In this document: positions 46,065 through 56,524 of the stretch, piece after piece
Numbering within the stretch: the stretch's first letter is position 1
How the letters are laid out: each line of letters begins with the position of its first letter
Assembly (NCBI RefSeq): GCF_009859475.1
Contig: NZ_CP044551.1
Span: forward strand, 1-64,000
Direction: 5' to 3'
Source: Hydrogenophaga sp. BPS33
Lineage (GTDB): Bacteria > Pseudomonadota > Gammaproteobacteria > Burkholderiales > Burkholderiaceae_C
Length of the DNA: 64,000 nucleotides
Translations under genes and position numbers: made by a program
Notes under the pieces: model-generated
What the model was told of the DNA's origin: nothing
Databases searched by the model: none
The model's input: the letters and a program-made list of their open reading frames with translations, nothing else

Positions 46065-47410
46065 GCCAGCCTCCCCTTGTCCATGCGCAGCGTTGGCTCT
46101 GCCTGCATCAGGCGCTTCCACTGCGCGTAGTAGTTGCGCATGTGCAGTTCGGTGGTCACCGGTCCGCGGATGATTCCGTCCTCGACCGGCACGTCTTTGC
46201 CGGACTCGTGGTGCCGGCTCATGTCGACCCACTCGTCCTCGGGGCTGTTGCACAACCCGCGCTGGCACTCCTCGAAGTTGGCGGCGTCGTCCATCTCGCC
46301 CATGACGGGGAAATCCTCCTGCGTGCGCAGGCGCATGGTGTTGACCTCTGCGTCCACGTCTCTGCGCCGGGTGGCATGCCAGCTTACCGAGGTTTCGCCC
46401 ACCGCCAGAGGCTGGATCACCTGCACCTGGTTGCCGATCAGCGCCAGATTGGGAAAGATGTTGAGGTTCATGCCCGCCCCGACAGTGGTGTCGAGCACGC
46501 GTTGGGCCTGATCGCGGCTGTGGGTGGCGGCCACGTGGGCCTCGTAGGGCTCACGCCCCGGCTGCGGGCGCTGCTCGCGCCAGGCGGAGTTGCGGTGCAT
46601 CTCGGGACGCTGGTCGACCACCGTATGCCCGTTGTCGAGCGCGTTGTTGCTCATGCGGGTGCGGTCGGCGTCGGCGAAGTAGGCCATGTCGCCGCCACCG
46701 TAGCGTTCCTTGGTCATCACCAGCAGCGACTGGTGCGAGAACGGCACGTGGTAGCCGTCGCCCGCGTTGTCCCAGACCAGTTTCCAGTTGCAGCCGACGC
46801 GAAAGCGCTGAGCGCCGGCCAAGACGATGTTCTGAGCGCCCCCATTGTGCTCGATCCAGGCGTCCAGATAGCGTGTGGCATTGCCGAGGTGCTCGGCCAG
46901 GGGCGGCGCCTCGGAGTTCAGGGTAGCGAAGATGAAGCCCTTGTACGACGCCACCTGCGCAGGCCGCGCAAGGTGCATGTCGCGCGCCTTGAAGGCCGGG
47001 CCATAGGCGTTCTTGCCGGGAATGCCGAACAACTGACCTCGGTTGTCGAAACGCCAGCCGTGGTAGGGGCAGGTGAAGTTGGCGGCGTTTCCTTGGTGCT
47101 CGCGGCAGACGGTTGAGCCGCGGTGCGAGCAACGGTTGGAGAACACGCGAATTTGCCCCTCTTCGTCGCGAGTCACGATGACCTCGCGCACACCGATCCA
47201 GGCTTGCTTGAAATCGTTGGGCTCGGGGATTTCGCTCTCGTGGGCCAGATAGACCCAAGTGGCCGCGAAGATGTTGTTCATCTCGCGGGAGAAGATGGCT
47301 TCGTCGGTATAGAGGCGACGATGCACCCGATCTTCCTGGACCAGATCATCCCAGTCGCCCTGGGCGGCGGGCGTCCGTGGAAGGACGGATATCTTGGCGG
47401 TGTTTGTCAT
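46061..47410 (-). CDS. dcaA1: Aniline dioxygenase large (catalytic) subunit
   Basis: A 449-residue Rieske non-haem iron oxygenase alpha subunit converting (chloro)aniline to (chloro)catechol with release of ammonia. Rieske ligands are Cys94, His96, Cys114 and His117 (CSHRG ... CPYHGW). The mononuclear iron site has His221 and His226 in NAGDGYHVPFSH, with Asp218 as the bridging residue. Equivalent to TdnA1/AtdA3. Substrate range for chlorinated anilines cannot be read from sequence alone; the linked chlorocatechol genes suggest chloroaniline use. Confidence 0.93.
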   Translation of the reverse strand: MTNTAKISVLPRTPAAQGDWDDLVQEDRVHRRLYTDEAIFSREMNNIFAATWVYLAHESEIPEPNDFKQAWIGVREVIVTRDEEGQIRVFSNRCSHRGSTVCREHQGNAANFTCPYHGWRFDNRGQLFGIPGKNAYGPAFKARDMHLARPAQVASYKGFIFATLNSEAPPLAEHLGNATRYLDAWIEHNGGAQNIVLAGAQRFRVGCNWKLVWDNAGDGYHVPFSHQSLLVMTKERYGGGDMAYFADADRTRMSNNALDNGHTVVDQRPEMHRNSAWREQRPQPGREPYEAHVAATHSRDQAQRVLDTTVGAGMNLNIFPNLALIGNQVQVIQPLAVGETSVSWHATRRRDVDAEVNTMRLRTQEDFPVMGEMDDAANFEECQRGLCNSPEDEWVDMSRHHESGKDVPVEDGIIRGPVTTELHMRNYYAQWKRLMQAEPTLRMDKGRLA

Positions 47411-47446
47411 GGGGGTTTCCTTGTTCCTCTTCGATTGCCTATGGCC

Positions 47447-48208
47447 TTAGGCCGGCAAGGCCGAAATGTCCTGCGGTGTCGCGGGAAGGCGCCCCGCGTC
47501 GAGCAGGCGCCGCCCCAACGCGATCACGCGCTCGGGATCCAGGGCCTGCTGCGATTCCTGCTGCACGCGGACCCATTCGTCGTCGTCGAACAACGCACGG
47601 TGGTAGGCCATGAGCTTCTGCTGCAGGAACTGCCGATCCGCTTCCGGGTGCCCCTGGATACCCAGGAACTGCCCATTCACCAGGAAAACTTCGTGCGGGA
47701 TCGTCTGCGAGGACGCCAGCTGAACGCCGCCCGGCGGCAGGGTGGTCACGCATTCGCCGTGGCTTTGCACCAGCACGGTGGGGCCTGCGCCGACCTGAGG
47801 GCCAAACAGCACCTGGGCCTCGCTGCTCCATTCCAGCCGGTCCGCGCCCAGCTTGAAGCGACCGGACGGATTTCTCCCGACCTCCCCGCCCAAAGCGGCT
47901 GCGATGGCCTGGGCGCCGAAGCAAAGCCCGACCACCGGCCCCTCGCCACGCTGCGCCGCACCTCGCAGGAACGCCAGCAGGTTGCTCACCAGGGGCGTCT
48001 GCGCGTCATCGATCACCGACTTGGGACTGCCGCTGATGACATGCCCTGAATAATCGAATGCCTTCTCGAGAAAATCATTTTCAACAGGCTGGATAATCTC
48101 CCATTCTTCATTTTCCCGGCCAAAGGCCGAGATCATTTTTTCCTGCAACTCCAAGTCACCCGATGCATCCGAGCACCATATAACTGCGTACTTCTTCATG
48201 GCAGTCAT
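47447..48208 (-). CDS. dcaT: Glutamine amidotransferase-like gamma-glutamylanilide hydrolase
   Basis: A 253-residue class-I GATase-fold protein with nucleophile Cys96 (GLCFGAQ) and the His187/Glu189 pair in GIQGHPEAD. The homologue AtdA2 hydrolyses gamma-glutamylanilide, limiting its toxicity. Start taken at ATG 48208 (MTAMKKYAVIW); ATG 48223 in the same frame is an alternative. The gene is preceded by a 119-bp tandem copy of its own 5' end, so translation initiates from a duplicated signal. Confidence 0.9.
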   Translation of the reverse strand: MTAMKKYAVIWCSDASGDLELQEKMISAFGRENEEWEIIQPVENDFLEKAFDYSGHVISGSPKSVIDDAQTPLVSNLLAFLRGAAQRGEGPVVGLCFGAQAIAAALGGEVGRNPSGRFKLGADRLEWSSEAQVLFGPQVGAGPTVLVQSHGECVTTLPPGGVQLASSQTIPHEVFLVNGQFLGIQGHPEADRQFLQQKLMAYHRALFDDDEWVRVQQESQQALDPERVIALGRRLLDAGRLPATPQDISALPA

Positions 48209-48327
48209 CAGAAAATCTCCCATTCTTCATTTTCCCGGCCAAAGGCCGAGATCATTTTTTCCTGCAAATCCAGGTCGCCCGATGCATCCGAGCACCATAT
48301 AACTGCGTACTTCTTCATGGCAGTCAT
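48209..48327 (-). repeat. 119-bp tandem duplication of the dcaT 5' end (39-codon leader ORF)
   Basis: The first about 37 codons of dcaT are present twice in tandem with period 119 bp and three base differences. The upstream copy forms an open frame from ATG 48327, overlapping the dcaQ stop as TGATG. It encodes MTAMKKYAVIWCSDASGDLD and ends with TGA at 48210-48208, itself overlapping the dcaT ATG as TGATG. It may therefore act as a translational coupling cassette between Q and T. Confidence 0.88.
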
Positions 48328-49805
48328 CAGAAAAGCTCGAAATATTCACGATGCTCCCAGTTGGTAACCGGATCACCCGAGAAATCCACCTGCCCTTCGG
48401 CATCAACGAACCTTTTCCATTCGCTGCGCCGCAAATGCAACCAATAACGGATGAATTCCTCGCCGAATGCCTCACGGAAGAATTTCGAGGTTTCCAGCAC
48501 CTCCAGCGCCTCGGACAGGTTATGAGGCAGGATGGTGACGTCCGCCGCATAGGGTGTTTCCTGCAGCGGCCCCGGATCGAGTTGGCGGCGGATGCCGTCG
48601 ATCCCGGAAAACACCTGGGAAGCCAGGTAGAGATAGGGGTTGGCCGCCGGCTCGCCGATCCGGTTCTCCACCCGGCTGGCCGGGTCGCCGGGTGCGGAGA
48701 TGACACGCGCCATCGCGGCGCGGTTGTCCTTGGCCCAGGTCACGCGATCTGGCGCCAGCGAATACGGGCGGCGACGGCGGTAGCCGTTGATCGTCGGCGT
48801 GGTGAAGCTCGACGCTGCGCAGGCATGCTCGAGCAGCCCGCCGACGTAGGAGCGCCCCAGCGCCGAGAGCGCCTCGCCCGGCTGCGGAATGAAGGCGTTG
48901 GCGCCCGAGTCCCGCGCCGTGAGTGACTGGTGGAGGTGCCAGCCGGAGGCTACAAAGCCTTGGATGGCGGGCTTGCACATGAAGCTCGCGAGATAGCCTC
49001 GCCGACGGCAGACCTGCTTGACCGCGTTGCGGAACAGCACCATCGTGTCCGCCACGTCCAGGCCGGGCATCACGTCGAAGGTGGTCTCCATCTGGCTCGG
49101 CGCCCACTCGTCCTCGATGCTGCGCAGGGGCATCCCCAGGGCCAACAGGTGCTGGCGCACCTCGGCCATGATGGGCTCGACCTCGTCCAGGTGGTTCTCC
49201 AGCAGGTACGAATACCCTTTGGCCACCGGCATCACCTTGGGAGGCGCCGCAGGCGTTCCGGGGCCGCCAAGGGTTTCGGGCTCCAGGCAGGGATCGACGA
49301 TGCGCGTCAGATACCACTCGACCTCGAGGCCGGCCTGGTAGTCGTAGCCCAGGTCCTGCATCTCGGCCAGCGCCTTTTTCAGGATGGCGCGCGGATTCAA
49401 CGCGAACGGGCGCCCACTGGTCATGTAAAGGTCGGCCAGCATCCAGCCGGTGCGATCCGCCCAGGGCAGGATGCGAAACGTGGTGGGGTCCGGGACCATC
49501 ACGACGTTCGGGCTGCCGGCCAGTTCGGCGCTGCCGAGGCCCCCGTCGGCAGAGAAAGGGTTGAATACGAAGGCGCTGGCGGTATCGAAAAAGAACGGCG
49601 CCATCGTGATCTCCGAGCCGCTGGCGAATGCCGACTTGAGCGCGGCGACCGACAGCATTTTTCCGCGCAGCAGTCCGTACTGATCCGGCCAAGACAACCG
49701 AACCATCTGCAGCCCCGCTTTCTCAATTTTATTCAGGACGTCTGCTGCTGCGGCTTTCTGGGTATCCGACCAGATGCCGTGCTTTTCAATGAATTTCCCG
49801 CTCAT
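48327..49805 (-). CDS. dcaQ: Glutamine synthetase-like gamma-glutamylanilide synthase
   Basis: A 492-residue member of the glutamine synthetase superfamily, first gene of the aniline operon. Conserved catalytic-domain segments include GLEVEWYL, ENHLDEVEP, GWHLHQSL, NGYRRRRPYSLAP and RVENRIGEPAANPYLYLAS. Homologues TdnQ/AtdA1 ligate glutamate to aniline using ATP, giving gamma-glutamylanilide, which is needed for efficient oxidation. The operon order Q-T-A1-A2-B-(R) matches the tdn, atd, tad and dca clusters. Ribosome site AGGAGACGCG precedes ATG. Confidence 0.92.
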   Translation of the reverse strand: MSGKFIEKHGIWSDTQKAAAADVLNKIEKAGLQMVRLSWPDQYGLLRGKMLSVAALKSAFASGSEITMAPFFFDTASAFVFNPFSADGGLGSAELAGSPNVVMVPDPTTFRILPWADRTGWMLADLYMTSGRPFALNPRAILKKALAEMQDLGYDYQAGLEVEWYLTRIVDPCLEPETLGGPGTPAAPPKVMPVAKGYSYLLENHLDEVEPIMAEVRQHLLALGMPLRSIEDEWAPSQMETTFDVMPGLDVADTMVLFRNAVKQVCRRRGYLASFMCKPAIQGFVASGWHLHQSLTARDSGANAFIPQPGEALSALGRSYVGGLLEHACAASSFTTPTINGYRRRRPYSLAPDRVTWAKDNRAAMARVISAPGDPASRVENRIGEPAANPYLYLASQVFSGIDGIRRQLDPGPLQETPYAADVTILPHNLSEALEVLETSKFFREAFGEEFIRYWLHLRRSEWKRFVDAEGQVDFSGDPVTNWEHREYFELF

Positions 49806-50082
49806 CGCGTCTCCTAGGTTATTTGCGGCTAATTATATTAGTCGGCGATACTTGATGATCTAGGGGAAAACCCTTCAAATTTACCGTCTTTTTTTATTAT
49901 CATAGATCAAAAATGATGCGTACATCCGGGAAAACACCAATCCCGCCGAGCGGGTTGCGGCCGGCATGGCACTTGATCGACCCAGAACGCTGCACCGGCT
50001 GAAGCGCACCGACTCGCGAAGCTTCACAAATGTCGCCTTCATCGGAAGGCTCGGAGCACCCGAAGCAAGACAGGAGAACACG
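49806..50082. promoter_or_regulatory. Divergent promoter region between dcaQ and the IOR-like gene
   Basis: 277 bases with a marked AT-rich section (49815-49925), the likely dcaQ promoter, including TTATTTGCGGCTAATTATATTAG. The right part is GC-rich and ends with the AGGAG site of the gene at 50083. No defined operator recognised. Confidence 0.5.
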
Positions 50083-52431
50083 ATGGCAGAGCGATCATTC
50101 GTCGAGGAAGTCAAGAAGCTCAGGCTGGGCGAAGGCGAGGTGTTCCGCGGCGAAGGCATCCTGGCGGTGACCAAGGCGCTGCTGGAATCGGGCGTGGCCT
50201 ACGTGGCCGGCTACCAGGGCTCGCCGATCTCGCACCTGATGGACGTGCTGGCCGACGCGCAGGACATCCTCGCCGACCACGGCATCCGCTTCGAGAACAG
50301 CGCCAGCGAGGCGACCGCCGCAGCCACGCTGGCGGCCTCCGTCAACTACCCGCTGCGCGGCGCCATCACCTTCAAAGCCACCGTCGGCACCAACGTCGCC
50401 TCCGATGCCCTGGCCAACCTGGCCTCCGGCGGCGTCACCGGTGGCGCGCTGATCATCGTGGGCGAGGACTACGGCGAGGGCTCATCGATCATGCAGGAGC
50501 GCAGCCACGCCTTTGCGATGAAGTCGCAGATGTGGCTGCTCGACCCCCGGCCCAACCTGCCCAGCATCGTCCAGTCGGTCAAGGACGGCTTCGAGCTGTC
50601 CGAGGCCAGCCACACGCCCGTGATGCTGCAGATGCGCATCCGCTCCTGCCACCTGCACGGGCATTTCATCTCCGGGGCCAACCGCCGGCCGGCCTTCACG
50701 GTCAAGGATGCCCTGGAGAACCCCGCGCGCGACGTCAACCGCATCGTGCTGCCGCCGGCCTCCTTCCTGCACGAGCGCGAGAAGATCGAGCAGCGCTGGC
50801 CCGCGGCCATCCGCTTCATCGAGGAGCGCTGCCTCAACGAATTCTTCGCGGAGGACATGGCCGATGTCGGGATCGCGCTGCAAGGCGGCGGCTACAACAC
50901 CCTGATCCGTGCCCTGCAGAAGCTCGGTCTAGCGAACGTGCATGGCGACTCGAAGATCCCGCTGTACGTCATGAACGTGGCCTATCCGCTGGTGGACGCC
51001 GAATTCGAGCGATTCTGCCGTGGCAAGCGCGCCGTGCTGGTCGTCGAAGAAGGACAGCCGAACTTCGTCGAGCAGAACGTGGCCAACATCCTGCGGCAAC
51101 TGGACATCGACACCAAGTTGCACGGCAAGGACGTGCTGCCGCTGGCAGGCGACTACAACACGGCCACGGTGCTCGCCGGCGTGCGCGCCTTCCTGGAGCG
51201 CTATGGTTTCGTCGAACCCCAGGCCCAGCCCGAACGGCGCCAGCGTCCCATCGGCATTCCCGTGATCGCGGTGCCCGCCGCACCGCCCGCAGCTCCGGCG
51301 CCGGCGATGCGCCAGCCAGCCCTGGCCTTCGCCGATGGCGACCTGGAGGACGATGCCCAGGACGATGGCGATGGCAACCGCATCCCCGTGGGCAGCCCCG
51401 TGGGCAGCATCATGGCGTACCAGCAAGGATGGCTTGCCGCAGCTGACGACCTCCCGCCGTTGAGCGAGACCGTGCATCCACGCCCTCCGGGCCTGTGCAC
51501 CGGCTGCCCGGAGCGGCCGATCTTCACCGCCATCAAGCTGATCGAGCGCGAATTGGGCGCGCACCACATCAGCGCCGACATCGGCTGCCACCTGTTCTCC
51601 ATCTTGCCGCCATTCAACCTGGGCAGCACGACCATGGGCTACGGTTTGGGCAGCGCCAGCTCGGCTGCCTTCACCGTCGCCCCGGGCAGCGCCCCAGCCG
51701 CCAAGCGGGCGATCTCGATCATGGGTGATGGCGGCTTCTGGCACAACGGCCTGACCTCCGGCATCGCCAACGCGGTTTTCAACCGCAGCGACAATCTGAC
51801 CGTCATCGTCGACAACAACTACAGCTCGGCCACCGGCGGCCAGGACATTCCGTCCTCGCGCGCGCTCAATCCAACGCGCAGCACGGGCCACGAGATCGAG
51901 CGCGCCGTCAAGGGCGTGGGCGTCGACTGGGTGCGCACCATCAAGCGCACCTATGACCTGAAGGCCATGATGGCCACGCTGCGCGAGGCGCTGACCACGC
52001 CCGAGCAAGGCCCCAAGGTGCTCATCGCCCAGAGCGAATGCATGCTCAACCGGCAGCGCCGCGAGAAGAAGCAGGTGCGCCAGGCGCTCGCCGACGGCCA
52101 GCGCGTGGTGCGGGAACGCTTCGGCGTCGATCCCGACACCTGCACGGGCGACCATTCCTGCATCCGGCTGTCGGGCTGCCCCTCGCTCTCCATCCGAGAC
52201 AACCCGGATCCGCTGCGCACCGACCCGGTGGCCATGGTCATCGACAGCTGCGTGGGCTGCGGCAACTGCGGCGAAGTCGCGCATGCAGCCGTGCTCTGTC
52301 CTTCGTTCTACCGCGCCCAGATCGTGAGCAACCCGACACGCTGGGACCGGCTGCTCCAGCGCGTGCGCACCGCCGTGATCGGCTGGCTGCAGCGCGGCGA
52401 TGCCCGCCGCCGCGCCCGCTACGCCTTCTGA
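50083..52431 (+). CDS. Indolepyruvate:ferredoxin oxidoreductase-like alpha subunit
   Basis: A 782-residue protein. The N-terminal pyrimidine-binding domain (GYQGSPISHLMDVL, SASEATAAATLAAS) is followed by a thiamine-diphosphate domain (ISIMGDGGFWHNGL, VIVDNNYSSATGGQDIP). A C-terminal ferredoxin-like region follows with Cys motifs (CTGDHSCIRLSGCPSL and IDSCVGCGNCGEVAH, later LCP). Enzymes of this type oxidatively decarboxylate aryl-pyruvates to aryl-acetyl-CoA. ATG 50083 follows CAGGAG; a longer frame upstream lacks a site. Divergent from the aniline operon; its relation to aniline use is unclear. Confidence 0.88.
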   Translation: MAERSFVEEVKKLRLGEGEVFRGEGILAVTKALLESGVAYVAGYQGSPISHLMDVLADAQDILADHGIRFENSASEATAAATLAASVNYPLRGAITFKATVGTNVASDALANLASGGVTGGALIIVGEDYGEGSSIMQERSHAFAMKSQMWLLDPRPNLPSIVQSVKDGFELSEASHTPVMLQMRIRSCHLHGHFISGANRRPAFTVKDALENPARDVNRIVLPPASFLHEREKIEQRWPAAIRFIEERCLNEFFAEDMADVGIALQGGGYNTLIRALQKLGLANVHGDSKIPLYVMNVAYPLVDAEFERFCRGKRAVLVVEEGQPNFVEQNVANILRQLDIDTKLHGKDVLPLAGDYNTATVLAGVRAFLERYGFVEPQAQPERRQRPIGIPVIAVPAAPPAAPAPAMRQPALAFADGDLEDDAQDDGDGNRIPVGSPVGSIMAYQQGWLAAADDLPPLSETVHPRPPGLCTGCPERPIFTAIKLIERELGAHHISADIGCHLFSILPPFNLGSTTMGYGLGSASSAAFTVAPGSAPAAKRAISIMGDGGFWHNGLTSGIANAVFNRSDNLTVIVDNNYSSATGGQDIPSSRALNPTRSTGHEIERAVKGVGVDWVRTIKRTYDLKAMMATLREALTTPEQGPKVLIAQSECMLNRQRREKKQVRQALADGQRVVRERFGVDPDTCTGDHSCIRLSGCPSLSIRDNPDPLRTDPVAMVIDSCVGCGNCGEVAHAAVLCPSFYRAQIVSNPTRWDRLLQRVRTAVIGWLQRGDARRRARYAF

Positions 52432-52507
52432 ACGGCATGCCGCACCGCAAGCCGAGCCCCAACGCCGATGCACCAACCGTTCCACCTCTCTCGCTTCAAC
52501 CAGAACC

Positions 52508-53322
52508 ATGAGCCCCCGTGACCTTCCTCCAGCGACGCTGACCGAACCGATCAAGATCGCCGTCCTGGCGATGGGTGGCGAAGGCGGTGGCGTGCTTGCC
52601 GACTGGATCGTCGACCTCGGCGAAGCCAATGGCTGGTTCGCCCAGACCACCTCCGTGCCCGGAGTCGCGCAGCGCACCGGTGCGACGATCTACTACGTGG
52701 AATTGTTCCCTGGCGCCGACGTTCCAGGAGCGCGGGCGCCCGTGCTCGCCCAGGCGCCACTGCCCGGGGATGTGGACATCGTGCTGGCCTCCGAGCTCAT
52801 GGAAGCCGGCCGGGCCGTCCAGCGGGGCTTCGTGACGTCGCACAACACGACGCTGATCACTTCCACGCACCGCGTCTACTCGATCGCCGAGAAATCGGCG
52901 ATGGGTGACGGCCGGGTCGACAGCGCCGCTCTCCTGCGACAGGCCGGACGGGCGGCCAGGCGCTTCATCAGCTTCGACATGGCCGAGGCCGCCGAGCGCA
53001 CCGGCAGCGTGCTCAGTGCGGTCCTGTTCGGCGCCCTGAGCGGCTCGGGGGTGCTGCCGTTCAGCTGCAAGCAGTTCGAAGAGACCATCGAACGCGGTGG
53101 TGTCGGTGTCAAGCCCAGCCTCAAGGCCTTCGACTTGGGCCAGGCCGAAGCGCGCAAGGCCGATACCGACGCGCCCCCATCCAAGCCGCGTGCGCCGCAG
53201 TCCGCCGCCGCCGATGTTCAGCCGAGCCACCCCGCCGTGGCCCGCCTGGTCGCGCGCGCACTCCAACTGCCCGCCAGCGTGCGCGGCACCGCCGTCGAGG
53301 GGGTCCGCCGTCTCGTGGACTA
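52508..53322 (+). pseudogene. Indolepyruvate oxidoreductase-like beta subunit, 3'-truncated
   Basis: About 271 residues starting MSPRDLPPATLTEPIKIAVL, with the gamma-domain glycine motif AMGGEGGGVLADWIVD and SVPGVAQRTGATIYYVE. Proteobacterial members I know are about 500 residues, so the C-terminal half is probably missing. IS1071 copy 4 begins at 53323; the stop TAG is made of two host bases plus the first base of the element. The pair is therefore likely inactive unless the short form suffices. Confidence 0.75.
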
Positions 53323-56300
53323 GGGGTCTCCTCGTTTTCAGTGCAATAAGTGACGGTACGCAAAGCTAGCACTGGCGCGGGGGTGGTCTGGGTAGACCGT
53401 TGATTTCATTGACTTTCCTGTTCGCTTTGTAAACGGGTATGGTGGCCTCCCACTTTTGAGGTTCACGATGCAGGGTTGGCACACAACGTTTTTGGGGATG
53501 CGTGGGCTCCCCCGCGATATCAGCGACTTCGAGATGAAGGCATTTTTCACCTTCGATGGTGCCGAGCGCGACGCAATCAATGCACGCCGAGGTGATTCCC
53601 ACAAGCTTGGTCTGGCGCTCCATATTGGTTTCCTGCGCATGAGTGGGCGTTTGCTCGGTGCCTTTCGGGTAATTCCAGTAGCCTTGTGGCGCCACCTTGG
53701 CAACGAGCTTGGCATTGCAGCACCAGAAGTCGCCTCGCTGAGAGCCATGTATGAACGCGGGCGCACGCTATTCGATCACCAACAAGTAGCCTGCACGGTC
53801 CTTGGATTCCAGTGGATGAGCGAGCACCAGCGCCGCTCACTGGTACGTGAACTGCGCGACGAAGTGGCGCGCTGCGCCGACCGCGATCAGCTACTCGTGC
53901 GGGCGCGTCAATGGCTGTACAAGAACAAGCTGGTGATCGTGCACGAGCGGGCAATTCGGACACTGATTGCGGCGGCACTTGCCCAGCTTGAAGTTGAAAC
54001 AGGCACCGCCATCGCCGCCAGCGTTGATCCAGCAACACTTGATCGCTGGCGAGCCTCAGTTTCAGAGCTGCGCCCAGATGGACAAACCCAGCAGAGTTGG
54101 CTATGGGCTGCACCGGCGAAACACTCAACCCGCCAAATCAGCGAGGTACTGGAGCGCATCGACCTGCTTTACACGCTGGACGTTCATAAGCACCTGGCAG
54201 ACATCCCCGATCTCATCTTGCGCCGCTACGCGCGCCGACTTGTCTCCAGGCCGCCCTCAGCCGGAGCCAAGATCAAAGAGCCAGCGCGCACCGTGGAGGT
54301 CGCATGCTTTCTTCGGTATTGCCTGTTCACCACCACAGACCAGTTGATCCTTATGGTGCAGCGCCGGATCGCCGATCTGTGGCGTCAGGCTGCCGCCGAT
54401 GTCCCCGCTACCGTCAATTGGGCCGCAATGTACAAAACGCTGCTCGGCGAACTTGTTGCCTTGAGCGCGCAAGGTGCGGTGCCAGATGCTGAGTTGCGTG
54501 CCCGTCTTGAAGCCTTGATCACCGAACCCAGAAACGCAAACCACCGAGCAGGGCCTCCCTGGTCCGCGAGGATTGATTGATGGAATTCGCCCCGTGCGGT
54601 CGTTGCTCGTCGCCATTGCAAAGCTGCCCTGGCAGGCCACCGGCGAGCATCCTGCCATCGAGTACCTTGCCAAGCTGCAAGCTTTATATCTCAAAGGATC
54701 CAGAAAGCTGCCAGTTGAAGTGGTGGCACCAAGTCTGGGAATGATCTGGCAGGTTTCGATCTCCAGCCCAGACCGGGAACGGGCGTTTCAGGCGTTGGAG
54801 GTGGCCACCCTGTTTGCCCTGCGCCGCGCGGTGCGCAATGGCTCGGTCTGGATTGAGCACAGCCTGAGCTTTCGGGGTCGTGCGCGCTTGTTCTTCACGG
54901 ACGAGCGTTGGCAGGCAGAGTCCAAGAAACACTATGCCCGTCTATCGTTACCCAGCAAGGCTGCCACTTTCTTGAAGCCTTTGCTGGCCAGAGTAACTGC
55001 CGGTGTCGATGCGGTGGCCGCTGCAGCCCGCAGTGGCGTACTGCGCGTGGATGATGAACTCCATTTGTCGCCATTGCCCGCAGAGGACGAAGACCCAGAA
55101 GTGACCAAGCTGCGCGCGGCTTTGGATCACCGCATCGGTGAGGTTCAATTGCCGGAAGTGATTCTGGCCGTTGACGCCCAGGTGCGCTTTAGCTGGATCA
55201 TGCTCGGACGTGAGCCGCGCTCTACCGACGAGCTGCTGATGGTCTATGCCGGCATCATGGCCCACGGCACCAGTCTGACTGCGGTCGAATGCGCGCGCAT
55301 GATTCCGCAATTGTCTGCCACCAGCATTCGCCAGGCCATGCGCTGGGCGCGGGACGAACGGCGTCTGAGCCAGGCCTGCCAGCCTGTGCTGGAATTCATG
55401 CAGCGACACCCGATTGCCGCCACCTGGGGGCGGTCCGATTTGGCATCTTCTGACATGATGACCATGGAGACCACCAAACGGGTGTGGCAAGCCCGGCTTG
55501 ATCCTCGGCGCAACACACCTTCCATTGGAATCTACTCCCATGTAAAAGACCGGTGGGGCATCTTCCATGCGCAGCCCTTTGTGCTCAATGAGCGCCAGGC
55601 GGGCGTGGCCATTGAAGGTGTCATCCGCCAAGAAAAGCTGGAGACCAGCCAGCTTGCTGTGGATACCCATGGCTACACCGACTTTGCCATGTCACATGCC
55701 CGTTTGCTTGGTTTTGATCTTTGCCCGCGGTTGAAGGAACTCAAACAGCGCCACCTCTTTGTGCCACGCGGCACCAAAGTGCCCGCAGAAATCGCTGCGG
55801 TGTGCGAAGCCAATGTCGACGTCGCTTTGATCGAAAAGCATTGGGATAGTCTGGTGCACCTGGCAGCCTCGGTCATGAGCGGACATGCCAGTGCGGTGGC
55901 AGCTCTTGCGCGGTTCGGTTCTGCCGCCCAGGGCGATCCAATCTATGAGGCTGGCGTGCAATTGGGGCGGTTGCTGCGTACGGCGTTTTTGGCTGACTAC
56001 TTTGTCAAGGACGCTTTCAGGAACGAGTTGCGCCGGGTGCTCAATCGGGGCGAGGCTGTTAACGCCCTCAAGCGCGCCATTTATACCGGCCGGATCAGCC
56101 CGGCGCAGGCCAAACGTGTCGATGAAATGCAGGCTGTGGCCGATGCGTTGAGCCTGATGGCCAACATCGTGATGGCGTGGAATACCTCACAGATGCAGGC
56201 GGTCCTGGATCGCTGGTCGAACCGCCGCCAGGTCATTCCACCGGAACTGATCGGGAAGATTGCGCCCACCAGGCTGGAGAGCATCAACTTGCGGGGTGTG

Positions 56301-56524
56301 TTTCGCTTCCCGGTTGACCGCTATGCTGACCAAATCCTGCCTTCGCGGCCAAATGCATCGATAACTGGCACCAATGGATGAAACCGACCACGGTTTGACG
56401 CCACGAATCGCAGATTTGAAAGTGAACAGGAAAGTCAATGAAATCAACGATCTACCAACACCACCTCCGCGCCAGTGCTAGCTTTTCGTACCGTCACTTA
56501 TTGCACTGAAAACGAGGAGACCCC
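53323..56524 (+). mobile_element. IS1071 copy 4 (3202 bp, two single-base deletions)
   Basis: Both ends are present and typical, but the length is two bases short. Flanking pentamers GACTA and TCGTC do not match. The left end truncates the IOR beta gene; the right end truncates the IncP-1 kfrA gene. It forms the border between cargo and IncP-1 backbone. Confidence 0.95.
53468..56381 (+). pseudogene. tnpA: IS1071 transposase gene with two frameshifts
   Basis: Compared with copies 1 and 3, one A is lost near 54525 and one G near 54571, so the frame breaks after about 355 residues and is not restored. The C-terminal 600 residues are open from 54573. One further change converts Ala to Pro (QACQPVLEF). 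Two nearby homopolymer deletions could be true decay or base-calling error. Confidence 0.9.
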
